Shown: positions 25,638 to 34,067, counted from the first letter of the stretch. The stretch is DNA of 36,018 nt from an uncultured Succinivibrionaceae bacterium (GCA_949286015.1 CASEBB010000009.1:1-36018); one strand, 5' to 3'. The notes: generated from the letters alone by a model not told the origin. Numbers and translations: made by a program.

Positions 25638-26288
25638 CTAATCGTCGTCTTCAGTTGGATACTGTAAGAAGAGCTTACGCTCGAGGCGCAGGTACTGGTA
25701 AGCGCGTGGCTCGGTCTCCTTAATGGAGTAGCCGTCCTTGCGGCCATAGCGGATTTGTTGCAGCAGGTCGTAGTCAGCAGGGGCAACTAAGTCACCACGA
25801 GCGCGCACGTATTGACGGACGAAGTCACCTGCCAGTAAGCGATCCCATGGGAAGACGGTCGAGATCGAGCGCAGAATCAGCATGGCAATGGTGTCGATAA
25901 TGACAAATTGCTTTTGCTCTAACAGCTCTAAGAAGTTAGCAGCGGCCTCGGGATGGGCGGTGAGATCAAAGAAAGGCTGCACTGGGCCTTGGGCGCCATC
26001 GCTGTAGCTTAAATAGGCCTGATCGCCACTAATCTGCAGATAGGCCGGATTGATTTCCTCCTCTGCTTTGTGGGCCTCGATTTGCTCACGTAACTGTGGT
26101 GAGCACAGGAGTAATGGCTTAGCGCTCATGAGGGCGATGACGGCGCATAAGTCGGCAATGCCAAAAGTCTCGGCTTCACTGTCATCGATTTTCACGACGA
26201 TGGTGGCTTTGACCTCGTTCTCTGGTGGGCGGATTACCTTGTGCGCGTCTGGTGGGCATTCACTTTCGAGGCGTTCAATGTGAGCCAT
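25638..26288 (-). CDS. Unrecognised 216-aa cytoplasmic protein
   Basis: I do not recognise the family. The acidic, soluble-looking product has no signal peptide or membrane helix. The N-terminal half alternates short strands and helices ('KATIVVKIDDSEAETFGIAD', 'KPLLLCSPQLREQIEAHKAEEE'); the C-terminal half is helical ('FLELLEQKQFVIIDTIAMLILRSI') and ends with a charged segment 'RAYQYLRLERKLFLQYPTEDDD'. ATG 26286-26288 has AGGA about ten bases upstream, and composition and length support a real gene. Its upstream region holds three consecutive hairpins. It stands between dapE and the CobS-like gene on the same strand but with large gaps, so no operon is implied. Confidence 0.75.
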   Translation of the reverse strand: MAHIERLESECPPDAHKVIRPPENEVKATIVVKIDDSEAETFGIADLCAVIALMSAKPLLLCSPQLREQIEAHKAEEEINPAYLQISGDQAYLSYSDGAQGPVQPFFDLTAHPEAAANFLELLEQKQFVIIDTIAMLILRSISTVFPWDRLLAGDFVRQYVRARGDLVAPADYDLLQQIRYGRKDGYSIKETEPRAYQYLRLERKLFLQYPTEDDD

Positions 26289-26328
26289 GATGTTGTTCCT
26301 GTGATCCTCCGCGTCCTGCGGGGAGTGT

Positions 26329-26391
26329 GAGGGGAAGAGCCCCTCGCCTATTTGTATTGGTGTGGGCCAAGCCCACAGATGAAACTCTGTG
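26329..26391 (-). promoter_or_regulatory. Three consecutive hairpins upstream of the 216-aa gene
   Basis: GAGGGG/CCCCTC (26329-26345), TGTGGGC/GCCCACA (26361-26377) and CACAGA/TCTGTG (26374-26391, overlapping the second) occur 40-105 bp before the start codon. The second and third share bases and cannot form fully at once, so an alternative-fold leader is possible. No known riboswitch was recognised. Confidence 0.35.
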
Positions 26392-26480
26392 ATTACTACA
26401 AGAGTAAGCGGACACGCTGTGCTGGGGGCACTGCCATGTAAGGCAGCTAACCCTAGGGGGACAGGGCATAACGATGTAAC

Positions 26481-26573
26481 TGCCTACAATCAGGTGTTTT
26501 ACCTGAGAGTAGGCATTTGCTGAGGCGCTACGCTCGAGATAAGGCGCCGTCAGGCGCTTTTAGGTTACCTACA
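26481..26573 (+). repeat. Dispersed ~93-bp intergenic repeat, copy B
   Basis: It matches 13532-13624. Here the 5' part is a well-formed nested hairpin: TGCCTAC/GTAGGCA (26481-26487 with 26509-26515) outside TCAGGT/ACCTGA with loop GTTTT. The AAGGCGCC-GTCA-GGCGCTTTT hairpin follows. Further on come CAAGGCT/AGCCTTG (26606-26620) and CACCTG/CAGGTG (26640-26655). Confidence 0.85.
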
Positions 26574-26662
26574 CTTTGAGTGGGCTGCATCCATTCCTTA
26601 GGGTACAAGGCTAAGCCTTGCGAGGTATAAGCCTACACTCACCTGCACTCAGGTGACTACGC

Positions 26663-29600
26663 TTAAAGTCCCACAGTCATGCGCAGCTCTTGCACCACTT
26701 GCAACAGCTGTCCGCTGATAATCTCGTAGTTCTGACTCTTGAGCAGAATGATATCCAGCAAGATCGCAAAGAGCGTCAACAGTTGCAGTGCGTGCACATA
26801 CGGCCGCTGCGCCGTGCCCTTGTTCTTGACTAGGCAGTAACCAAAGATCAAGCGCATCACAATGCTGACGCCTAAAACGGATAAGCCCACAATGTAATGC
26901 AAGAAACCAAAGGAGACTAAGAGGCATAACACCACAACTAAGCCTAAGCCCTTGCCTGACATCATGCCACAAGAGTCAATCGGGTCTTGTGGGAAATTCC
27001 ATGTCAGTGTCGACGCGGTCGCTGCACTGAGCATCGCTGCAATAGCAAAGAGTAAGGTCGCCTCAAAGTAGCCTTGCGACATGATCATTAAGGTGTTGAT
27101 CAGCCAAATGAGGATCACCATCGGCGTGATCACTGAGGCCGCCAATAAGATCATGTCCCGCCGCCTGCGCGAGATAAAGGTGCTGATGCGGTAAATGCCG
27201 CGATAGGCCGTAAGGCCAATGAGCAGCTGGTACAACACAAAGGTGATCACACCCGCCTGCGCTAGGTGCAGGTCATGATGGAAATATGCTCCGACTAAGC
27301 CTGAGACTAAACCCACACAGAAGAAAGGAATAGCCATCGAGCTTGGGAAGGCAAAGCCTAAGCGCATCGCCATGTGTGGCGCGAGCAGCGATAAGGACGT
27401 AAAGGTAAAGAAAGACGCCCCTAACTGTCTGAGGTAGAGGAAGATCGCGATGCCTAAGCCAATGTGCTCCTTTTCCGGCATGTTGGCAAAGTTATAGCGT
27501 CCCTCGCTGTCACGCCGTTGCTTGTGCTTTAGCGCCTGCTGAGCCTTTAAGACGCTTTGGGCTTCACTTTGTGCTTGCGCTTGCACTTGCGCCTGCGCTT
27601 GCTCTTGAGCTTGCTCTAGCGCCTCTTCTTTGGCCGCGTATGCCTCCTCACCCAGAGCCGCGACCATGCTCGCCTCACCTAAGTCCATATCATGTGTCGG
27701 GGCAGAGAGGCTGGCCTTATTAGCCGCAGTCGCATTGGCAGTAGCAGTAGCAGCATTGACCTCGTCATCATCAAGTAAGAGACCGGTGTCCACTGCTCTT
27801 TCGGCACTGTCAACAGCTTCGCTCTCAGTTGCTGCTGCTTTGGCTGGGGTGCTGTGCTTGCTGTCTTGTGCTGCCAGCTCACGAGCGCGTCTAATGACCT
27901 CGCTTTGTGGCGTGGCCATGGATTCGCGTGCGGCTTCCTCCAGCGCTTCGGCATAAGCGCGCTCTTCCGCATCGGCTTCTGTCTCACTGGCTGTGAGGTG
28001 TGGCTCTTGGTCTAAGTAGCTTGGTGGTAAAGCCACTTGTGGCTGTAATCGTGAGCGCTCCGCTTGAATCTGCGCTTCTACTTGGGCATTGGTGCGATCC
28101 ACCCCCACAGCGTAGATGGGGCCTACATCCTCAACACTGTTGGCAGCTACTTGGCGATTTTTCTTGCTCGGGCCTACCACATAGTGGGGGCCGTCATCAG
28201 CAGTAGCGTCAGGGGTAACATTCTCAGGTGGCACTTGGGCCAGTAAGCCATCGCCCATACCGGCAGGGGTAGGGCCATGCTCCTCTTGCTCTGGCTGTGG
28301 AGTGCCCTCCACTAGCATGCCTGACGCTAACGCCGTGTCAGCTGGCAGTGGCTCAGCTGCTTCTTGTCCTTGTGCCTGTGTCGCTGTAGTTGCTGCTGCC
28401 GCAGCCGCAGCGGCTGCTTGCTGACGAGCCAGCTCTTGGGCGGCCTGACGGGCACGCTGTTGCTTTTGTTGCTGCTCGAGCTTCGTGGCATAGACACCAG
28501 GGTAGAGCGGGACTTCTTCCTCTTCAGCACCTGTATCGTTTGATGCAGCAGCATTGATCTGCGTTGCCGCAGTATCAGCAGCGCTGGCTGCCATCCCCAC
28601 GCCCTCAAGGCCATTAGTGGTGGTGACGCTGTCAGTAGCACCGTAATAAGGGGCTTGCACGCCTGGGGTAATGTACGAGACCTCAGGAGCTAAGTAGCCA
28701 TCCTCACTTTGTGGTACCGCCATCTCCAGAGGCTCTGTCTGCTCTGGCTGTAAGGCGGCAGTGCCGCCCATGCTCTCCAGAGGCAGAGAGGTCGAGGTCG
28801 CAGCGGGCACATAGTATGAGTCCGGAGCTGCTGCACTTGCTGAAAATTGTTCTGTGTCTGGGGCAGGGGCAGAGGCAGGGCTATTGGCCGCCGCTTGCTC
28901 GTCCGCGCGTGGCATGATACCAACGCGGTATTGCGGGGCACTTGCCGCTTGCGCAGCTAATTGCTGCTGTTGCTGCTTAATCTGGCGTGCGGTCATGCCC
29001 ACCACATAGTGTGGGCCATCATCCTCAGTATCGGCCGCAGGCTGTGGCTGTGGTGCATGGCGCTTAGTGACACCGACCACGTAATGGGGGCCGTCATCCT
29101 CACCGCTGCTGTCAGTGACACTTGGGCTAGGATTGACCGTGTCATAAGGGGAGTAGCCATAGCCATTGAGATCAAGGTTGCTTCCCTCTGGGCTGTAGCC
29201 TGCGTCGTTTGCACCGGCGTTTTGATAGTCATCCGGCACCATAATGGCAGGCTGAGCTTGCTCCGCTTGCAGTGAGCGCTGGTGTTGCTGTTGTGTTGCA
29301 GGAGTTGTAGGGCGTCCTTGCGTATCAAAAGCGTGGCCGCTTTCATAGGCATTGCCAAAACCAACACCCGAGACTTCTTCCTCATCTAAAGCCGTGCCGA
29401 CGACGGATCCGGAGAAGTGGTTGAGGCGCGTTTCATCGGTAGCGCTACCTAAAGCTTTGGCGGTAGGCAGACCGTTGCTATCAAAAGAACCACGACTGCC
29501 ACTTAAGTCCTGCTCCGAGATGTGCCCTAAGTCGATAATGCCACTTTCGGCGGCAGCAGCGGCTAAGGCTGCATCATTAACCATACCGCTATAGGGCATA

Positions 29601-31234
29601 CTGCTGCTCTGACCGGTGCTACCCACCGCTGCAAGTTCGGCTTGTGCGGCAGCTTGAGCCTCAGCTGCGGCGGCAGCCGCTGCGGCAGCGGCAGCTTGCG
29701 CTTTTGCTTGCTGCTCGCGTTCCCATGCCTCTTGCTGCGCACGGGCTTCTGCCTGCTCGCGTGCTTCTTGGTCATAAGCTACCTGATCGGCAGCTAAGGT
29801 CGAGCGTAAGCGGGCGGCAGCGGTGTGGCCACTGCTAGCAGCGTCACTCTGTGCTGCAAGGCGCTGGGCTAAGCTGTGATCATTGGCAATAATGTGAGTG
29901 CTGCCGGTGTTGACGGCACTTTGCTGGCCTTGATTGATACGCTGTAAGCGTGGCTCCGCAAAATCAGTATCAGCGCTATCGTACTGCGTCGCTTGGGCGC
30001 GCACAGCGGCAGCGGCGGCAGCGGGATCACGGCCCTCACGGCGGGCTTTTTCTTCGGCTGCGATCTCCGCCTCAAAGTTTTTGGTGGCCTGTTGCTGGCG
30101 TACTCTCTTTTTGGCGTTCAGGGCATTGATCTGCTTAATCACCTCGATTTCTTCAGGTGACATGCCCGTGATCACAGTGCTGTGTGGGGTGTAAAGGGGC
30201 GCCTTGCTGCGGTTTTCTAGGCCCATAATGGCGGTATGCCCCTCTGCGAGCATGGAGCCATTGTCTAAAATGGAGGTGCCTTGATTGCCATTAAGTGCAC
30301 GGGCTGGCGTGCTCGGCATAATCGGCGCAGGCGCTGGCTTTGGTGGTGCTTTCTTTACGGGAGTCTTTGTTACTGGTTCGCTTGGCAGAGCTGCCGAGGT
30401 GGTATTAGCCACTGGCAGAGGCGCATTTTTTCCCGCATTGGCCACATTGCTATCAGGGGCGGGCGCTGCTACAGGCGCAGCTGAGGCAGGATTCGCAGCA
30501 GTATCAGAGGCTGGAACCTGAGCAAAGATACTCTGCGCCATGAGGTTAGCAAAGTCCATTTGGTCTTCGCTATCAGAGGCGACCGAGTTGTCGTAGAGAG
30601 GTGCGCTGTCGCTTTCGCTGTTGCTTGCAGTAGGGGCGCTGCTCTTAGAGTCTAAGCTTGCGGCGCTGCCGGTGCTCGCGGCTTGAGAGGCGCTGCTGGC
30701 TGCTTTGTCGAGCTGGTATTCTTGGCCGTGCTCGTCGTAGAGCTTGATGCGTGGTTGCTCATCGTAGAGCAAGTCGACATTGACAGGGGCCGCAGTGCTC
30801 TCGCTGCTTGTGTCGGTAGTGTCAGTGGTGGCAGTAGTATCTGCAATGACAGGCGCAGGGGCAGAGCTTGCCGTTTCGGCTGGGGGGTTAGGCTTTTGCT
30901 CGGTTTCTGCGCTAGTTGGAGCAGCTTGATTTGCAGTGGTGTTGCTAGGGACAGAAGTGCTGTCTGCTAAGCCTTGCTCGGCAGTAGGGGTATTCGTCTC
31001 TTTTGTCTCAGAGGAAGTGGTCATGTTGGCGCTTTGTCCCTCACTGGAGGCAGGGCTAAGTTGGGGAGCGGTGAGGTCACTTTTGTAAGTGATCTCATAG
31101 GACAGGCTGGCAGGATTGTACTGAGCGGTGTCAGAATCACTATTTGGCTTGACTGCTACTGTGCTGGTCGTGCTCTGCGCAAGGGAGCCGTTGTCCTCAG
31201 TAGGCGGCGTCGAATGGTGCTGCGTATCGCTCAT
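26663..31234 (-). CDS. Large disordered protein with C-terminal CobS-like polytopic membrane domain (1523 aa)
   Basis: Residues 1 to about 1240 are low-complexity (Ala, Gln, Ser, Thr, Pro, acidic) with charged helical stretches such as 'REQAEARAQQEAWEREQQAK'. Residues about 1250-1523 hold several membrane helices whose order parallels cobalamin synthase CobS: 'AIPFFCVGLVSGLVGAYF' versus the FPLIGLLLG helix, 'LLIGLTAYRGIYRIS' versus LTGGFHLDGLADT, 'AATASTLTWNFP' versus SRGTAALLMYR, and 'AQRPYVHALQLLTLFAILL' versus [21 protein letters not shown]. The acidic motifs needed for CobS catalysis (DGLADTxDG, GD) are missing, so this is probably a non-catalytic relative; no cobalamin gene is nearby. 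A (D/E)DGPHYVVG motif recurs in the disordered part. The ATG lacks a Shine-Dalgarno sequence; a hairpin lies 22 bp upstream. Confidence 0.75.
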   Translation of the reverse strand: MSDTQHHSTPPTEDNGSLAQSTTSTVAVKPNSDSDTAQYNPASLSYEITYKSDLTAPQLSPASSEGQSANMTTSSETKETNTPTAEQGLADSTSVPSNTTANQAAPTSAETEQKPNPPAETASSAPAPVIADTTATTDTTDTSSESTAAPVNVDLLYDEQPRIKLYDEHGQEYQLDKAASSASQAASTGSAASLDSKSSAPTASNSESDSAPLYDNSVASDSEDQMDFANLMAQSIFAQVPASDTAANPASAAPVAAPAPDSNVANAGKNAPLPVANTTSAALPSEPVTKTPVKKAPPKPAPAPIMPSTPARALNGNQGTSILDNGSMLAEGHTAIMGLENRSKAPLYTPHSTVITGMSPEEIEVIKQINALNAKKRVRQQQATKNFEAEIAAEEKARREGRDPAAAAAAVRAQATQYDSADTDFAEPRLQRINQGQQSAVNTGSTHIIANDHSLAQRLAAQSDAASSGHTAAARLRSTLAADQVAYDQEAREQAEARAQQEAWEREQQAKAQAAAAAAAAAAAEAQAAAQAELAAVGSTGQSSSMPYSGMVNDAALAAAAAESGIIDLGHISEQDLSGSRGSFDSNGLPTAKALGSATDETRLNHFSGSVVGTALDEEEVSGVGFGNAYESGHAFDTQGRPTTPATQQQHQRSLQAEQAQPAIMVPDDYQNAGANDAGYSPEGSNLDLNGYGYSPYDTVNPSPSVTDSSGEDDGPHYVVGVTKRHAPQPQPAADTEDDGPHYVVGMTARQIKQQQQQLAAQAASAPQYRVGIMPRADEQAAANSPASAPAPDTEQFSASAAAPDSYYVPAATSTSLPLESMGGTAALQPEQTEPLEMAVPQSEDGYLAPEVSYITPGVQAPYYGATDSVTTTNGLEGVGMAASAADTAATQINAAASNDTGAEEEEVPLYPGVYATKLEQQQKQQRARQAAQELARQQAAAAAAAAATTATQAQGQEAAEPLPADTALASGMLVEGTPQPEQEEHGPTPAGMGDGLLAQVPPENVTPDATADDGPHYVVGPSKKNRQVAANSVEDVGPIYAVGVDRTNAQVEAQIQAERSRLQPQVALPPSYLDQEPHLTASETEADAEERAYAEALEEAARESMATPQSEVIRRARELAAQDSKHSTPAKAAATESEAVDSAERAVDTGLLLDDDEVNAATATANATAANKASLSAPTHDMDLGEASMVAALGEEAYAAKEEALEQAQEQAQAQVQAQAQSEAQSVLKAQQALKHKQRRDSEGRYNFANMPEKEHIGLGIAIFLYLRQLGASFFTFTSLSLLAPHMAMRLGFAFPSSMAIPFFCVGLVSGLVGAYFHHDLHLAQAGVITFVLYQLLIGLTAYRGIYRISTFISRRRRDMILLAASVITPMVILIWLINTLMIMSQGYFEATLLFAIAAMLSAATASTLTWNFPQDPIDSCGMMSGKGLGLVVVLCLLVSFGFLHYIVGLSVLGVSIVMRLIFGYCLVKNKGTAQRPYVHALQLLTLFAILLDIILLKSQNYEIISGQLLQVVQELRMTVGL
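28103..29098 (-). repeat. Recurrent (D/E)DGPHYVVG peptide motif in the 1523-aa protein
   Basis: Five sites: DDGPHYVVG at residue 713 (29072-29098), DDGPHYVVG at 738 (28997-29023), a decayed APQYRVG near 766-772 (about 28919-28939), DDGPHYVVG at 1013 (28172-28198) and DVGPIYAVG at 1036 (28103-28129). The surroundings are low-complexity, so retention of this 9-mer suggests a functional short linear motif. Confidence 0.9.
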
Positions 31235-31256
31235 AGTTTAAGCAGAGGCTACTGCG

Positions 31257-31274
31257 CTTTGTCTGGAGACAAAG
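31257..31274 (-). promoter_or_regulatory. Stem-loop just upstream of the 1523-aa gene
   Basis: CTTTGTC/GACAAAG with a four-base loop forms a perfect 7-bp stem 22 bp before the ATG, in a leader without a Shine-Dalgarno sequence. A second short palindrome, GGTAC-ttgg-GTACC, is at 31301-31314. Either could act in translation or transcription control. Confidence 0.35.
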
Positions 31275-31940
31275 GACAGAGCCGCCCTCCAATATTAGGT
31301 GGTACTTGGGTACCGGCTAAAGATGCCAATGAGTCTCACGTACTGTAGCGTGAAGCTGGCAGCACAGACCGAAGTTACAGTCCTGTTAGGCCTTGCTGTC
31401 CTGTAAAAAAGCCCTGTGTACGAGTGTTGCTGTCTTGACAAGACCACACGCTACCTCTTGGCAGCGACTCATTGTGCCTTTTCAAATTGTAGCATCAAAA
31501 TGGGGCTAAAGCGCGTGATAAAGCGGGTTTTAAGGGGTATGAGCAGGGGTAATTACAGGTGGTGCCATACTACTTTGCTGCCCAGAGGACAGGCTGTGGT
31601 GTTAATGTGGTGGCTCTTTTTTCCTGAGCGTGAGCTCTGTGGCAGGGCGATGATGACAGCTCGCAAGCGCCATGACGCCTGTTTAGCAGGTGCGCAAGGT
31701 TGGTAGTAGGTGGCTTTTTCGCGCCACTGCAAGAGCTACCGTGAACTGTCTTTGTTCAGGGGTAGGACAGGAGAGTGCTCTGGTGAGGTGAGCCACTGTG
31801 GAGCGACGTGCTCTGCTCTGCTTTGCGCAGCAGTGTCCGCACGCTCTTTTGTGCCTTTGTCGGCACGGGTGGTTCATGGCAGTACTTTCAGGAACAAGTG
31901 ATCGCATCAGTGAGGGGGGCAGGGTAAGTCAGGGGAAGTT

Positions 31941-31970
31941 CCACACCGTAAGATGCATGGTGCAGGTGAG
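31941..31970 (-). repeat. Partial R-type repeat R3
   Basis: Read on the minus strand, CTCACCTGCACCATGCATCT matches the beginning of R1 (13645-13664) with one difference, and a further GGTGTG block is shared. It lies immediately outside the MITE-like element. Confidence 0.65.
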
Positions 31971-31987
31971 CCTGCGCTTGTCTTCAG

Positions 31988-32216
31988 CTGTAGTTCCCGC
32001 TTTTTATTTTCTGTCCATGAGAACGCTCAATAGGCCTTTGTTGGTAAACCGCATGTATATCAACAAACTGCTAAGACACTCTGGGCCAAAACTCTTTATG
32101 GGCAGATAAAAGTTAAATTCTGCCCATGCATTAATGATGGTTGTGCCAAACCTGATAAAACAGGGATTTTTACCTGCTGTGAGGTATGGGCAGAATATTA
32201 AAAGCGGGAACTACAG
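31988..32216. mobile_element. MITE-like element, 229 bp
   Basis: Terminal inverted repeats begin CTGTAGTTCCCGCTTTT on both sides: 17 identical bases, 28 of 31 matching overall by hand alignment. The element is flanked by a perfect 5-bp duplication TTCAG (31983-31987 and 32217-32221). Internally ATGGGCAGA/TCTGCCCAT forms a 9-bp hairpin (about 32097-32126) related to the inner part of the ends. No transposase is encoded, so it would move in trans. A 5-bp duplication with CTGTA-type ends is compatible with IS4/IS1634-like transposases, but that family call is tentative. Confidence 0.8.
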
Positions 32217-32914
32217 TTCAGTCAGAGCACGCATGATTGCTCTGTTGCTCCTCAGGTGTCAAGACAGGGGACGCACAGGAGTTTGCTGCTTTATGCCACC
32301 ATGAGAGTACAGGAAGATCACTGGCGCCGCTGAGCACCGCCTGAGAGTCAGACCTCACCACAAGATACGGCTTGCAAGCCAGCCTAGAGCCAGTCACATA
32401 AAAGCAACAACACGAGACGCAGCTCTTGTGTTGAAAGGTGTCCTGTCCTCCGGCCACCCAGATAGTCCCTCTTGGCATCAAGAGTGGTACTTGAGCGCAA
32501 AAGGGCCAAGCCGCTGCTCACCTCAAGTGATAAGCGGCCGCATCAGCAGCAGCTGCTGCAGTAGGCGCATGCAGGCGCATAAGGCACATCAGACCTCAAT
32601 CCCGTTGTCTCTTGTTTCTTGTTCCCCAACCTTACCCCCGCTAACAAGACCAGCAGGCTGCTCTGCTTTCGCTCCTAAATGCCCTTTGATGCGTAATGAG
32701 GTGAAAATTGCGTATACCACCTGCTACGCACTCTTGCTCTCACCTTGAGCTTTCCCTGTCCTTGCGCCACGTAAGTGCAGCAAGCGCTGCTTGTATACCG
32801 CCATTTGCTGCCACCTTACCACCGGTGGCAAGAACTTTTTCTTGACCACAGGGAGCTAAGCCGCATCTCTTCTCACCTCACGGCCGCTGTTAACCAAGCA
32901 GCAGTGCGCTAGCA

Positions 32915-32941
32915 CCCTATTGTTGAAAATAGGGCACTTTT
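32915..32941 (+). terminator. Terminator-like hairpin upstream of the sRNA promoter
   Basis: CCCTATT/AATAGGG (32915-32921 with 32928-32934) followed by CACTTTT. It ends ten bases before the next promoter and may isolate it from upstream transcription; what it would terminate is unknown. Confidence 0.5.
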
Positions 32942-32950
32942 ACCTGCTAA

Positions 32951-32980
32951 TGCACAAAGTGTATCTATCCAAAGTATAAT
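32951..32980 (+). promoter_or_regulatory. Sigma70-type promoter of the candidate sRNA
   Basis: A perfect TATAAT (32975-32980) lies 18 bp after TGCACA (four of six to TTGACA). The expected start is A32986, directly at the (CAAA)5 tract. Confidence 0.65.
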
Positions 32981-32985
32981 TTAAG

Positions 32986-33072
32986 ACAAACAAACAAACA
33001 AACAAACTGACAGCGTGTATGTAAAAGAGGGGCGTAGCTGCTCCAAAGTGATGGCTTTTTTGCCATCATTTT
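32986..33072 (+). ncRNA. Candidate small RNA with 5' (CAAA)5 tract
   Basis: The predicted transcript of about 87 nt has all parts of a bacterial sRNA: a promoter with correct spacing, an unstructured 5' seed A(CAAA)5CT, a middle hairpin GGGGC/GCUCC, and a terminator (TGATGGC-TTTTTT-GCCATCA then TTTT). The seed is the exact complement, over 23 bases, of 21778-21800, the leader of the ZraP-like gene right before its Shine-Dalgarno sequence. No ORF fits inside it. It matches no sRNA family I know. Expression and pairing are inference. Confidence 0.5.
33049..33072 (+). terminator. Rho-independent terminator of the candidate sRNA
   Basis: TGATGGC (33049-33055), loop TTTTTT, GCCATCA (33062-33068), then TTTT. 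The 7-bp stem is perfect. Confidence 0.65.
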
Positions 33073-33121
33073 GCCCGCGCCGCTTATTCATTTGAGGATC
33101 TTTTTGGGGTAGAATAAGAGT

Positions 33122-33280
33122 GTAAACGACCGTACCAGTCAAGCGCTCGGTGCTTTAGGGAGAAATCCTGCTTGACTGCAGTAAGACGCAAGAGAGGTCT
33201 CGGCTCTAGCTTGCTTAAAGTCGAGACCTCCCTTGTGGCACTGCTGGAGGCCGCTACTTTTAGAGGTACAGCGGTGATGA
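33122..33280 (+). ncRNA. Second structured-RNA candidate
   Basis: Two long perfect stems occur close together: CAGTCAAGC/GCTTGACTG (33136-33144 with 33170-33178, enclosing AGG/CCT) and GAGGTCTCG/CGAGACCTC (33194-33202 with 33222-33230). A third, CCGCT/AGCGG, is at about 33251-33274. A possible promoter precedes (TAGAAT 33110-33115, weak TTCATT 33087-33092, 17-bp spacing). There is no clear terminator or known family match; 6S, RNase P, SRP RNA and tmRNA signatures were looked for and not seen. Confidence 0.35.
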
Positions 33281-34067
33281 AAATCGTTTAGTGCTAGATG
33301 CTCGCTACGCTAGATGATTTGAAAGCTCTCCTTTGTATGGTTTGTTTACGTGGTTACCACGGCAGAGTGCCAACTTTGCCAAAGGGGTGCTCTCCTGGTA
33401 ACTCCCCTAGTCAGGCGCATAACGCGCGCAGAGTAACGACGATAAAAGAGCGTGCGGCTATCTTGTTTGCGAGCAATAACAAGGATCACCAGCTGCTTTA
33501 TATAGGCCGCAGCTGGATGTAACCCAAGCGCTTTGCTGGGGGCAGTGATCTGGCACCGTGTCATCACTGCCTCTTCTTTTCTTTGTATTTACGGTTGCTT
33601 CCACTAGGGGAGAGGCCGCGCATAAATATCAGCAAACTCCCTACGCTAATGGTGTATGACGTGAGGAGCATATACCATGAGGCGTTTTCCTTTTCTCAAC
33701 CTTACCACCAGCCCTCAACTGCCATCACAGCATGCACTGTACGTGGGGGCCAGCAATCTCCGCTCGTGCCATATAGGTACGGAGACGACAGCAGTGAAAT
33801 GTTTCTTGCTTGTCTCTTGTCACGTGTGGTAAGGGATGATCCTGCATCTACCTTCTAACTGACGCTAACCTTTTCCGGCACCGACTCTTTGACGGGATCG
33901 GCTGACAAGAGGTGAGCTCTTGAGTTGTAGGTGTAATCGCCGCCTGAATTGGGTGGCCTTTTGTCTTGTCTTGTCATGAGGTGGAGGCAACACACAGACA
34001 CGCCGCTCTTTCTTAGGAAAGTCCGACCCTCATTGGCTTTGGTGATCAACTGCTGCAAAGGTGCAAA

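Larger units (their letters stand above)
31235..34067. other. 2.8-kb stretch without a convincing protein gene
   Basis: The short ORFs (for example near 31416-31706, 32218-32481, 33298-33522 and 33583-33858) lack ribosome-binding sites, signals and recognisable domains. The stretch instead holds a MITE-like element, a partial R-type repeat, hairpins, a promoter-sRNA-terminator unit and a second structured-RNA candidate, listed separately. AGCTTTCCCTGT (32748-32759) and ACAGGGAGCT (32848-32857) could pair over about 90 nt. Confidence 0.65.

Noticed and set aside
32218..32481. 87-codon minus-strand frame beside the MITE, considered as a transposase remnant
   Set aside because: No DDE motif or recognisable transposase segment, and high Cys/Ser content typical of random frames.
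32986..33280. 6S RNA, RNase P RNA, SRP RNA or tmRNA
   Set aside because: Key conserved sequences and overall folds of these RNAs are not seen.
33298..33858. Two plus-strand frames (74 and 91 codons) before the djlA-like gene
   Set aside because: No ribosome-binding site, no signal peptide or domain, and composition like that of non-coding DNA.
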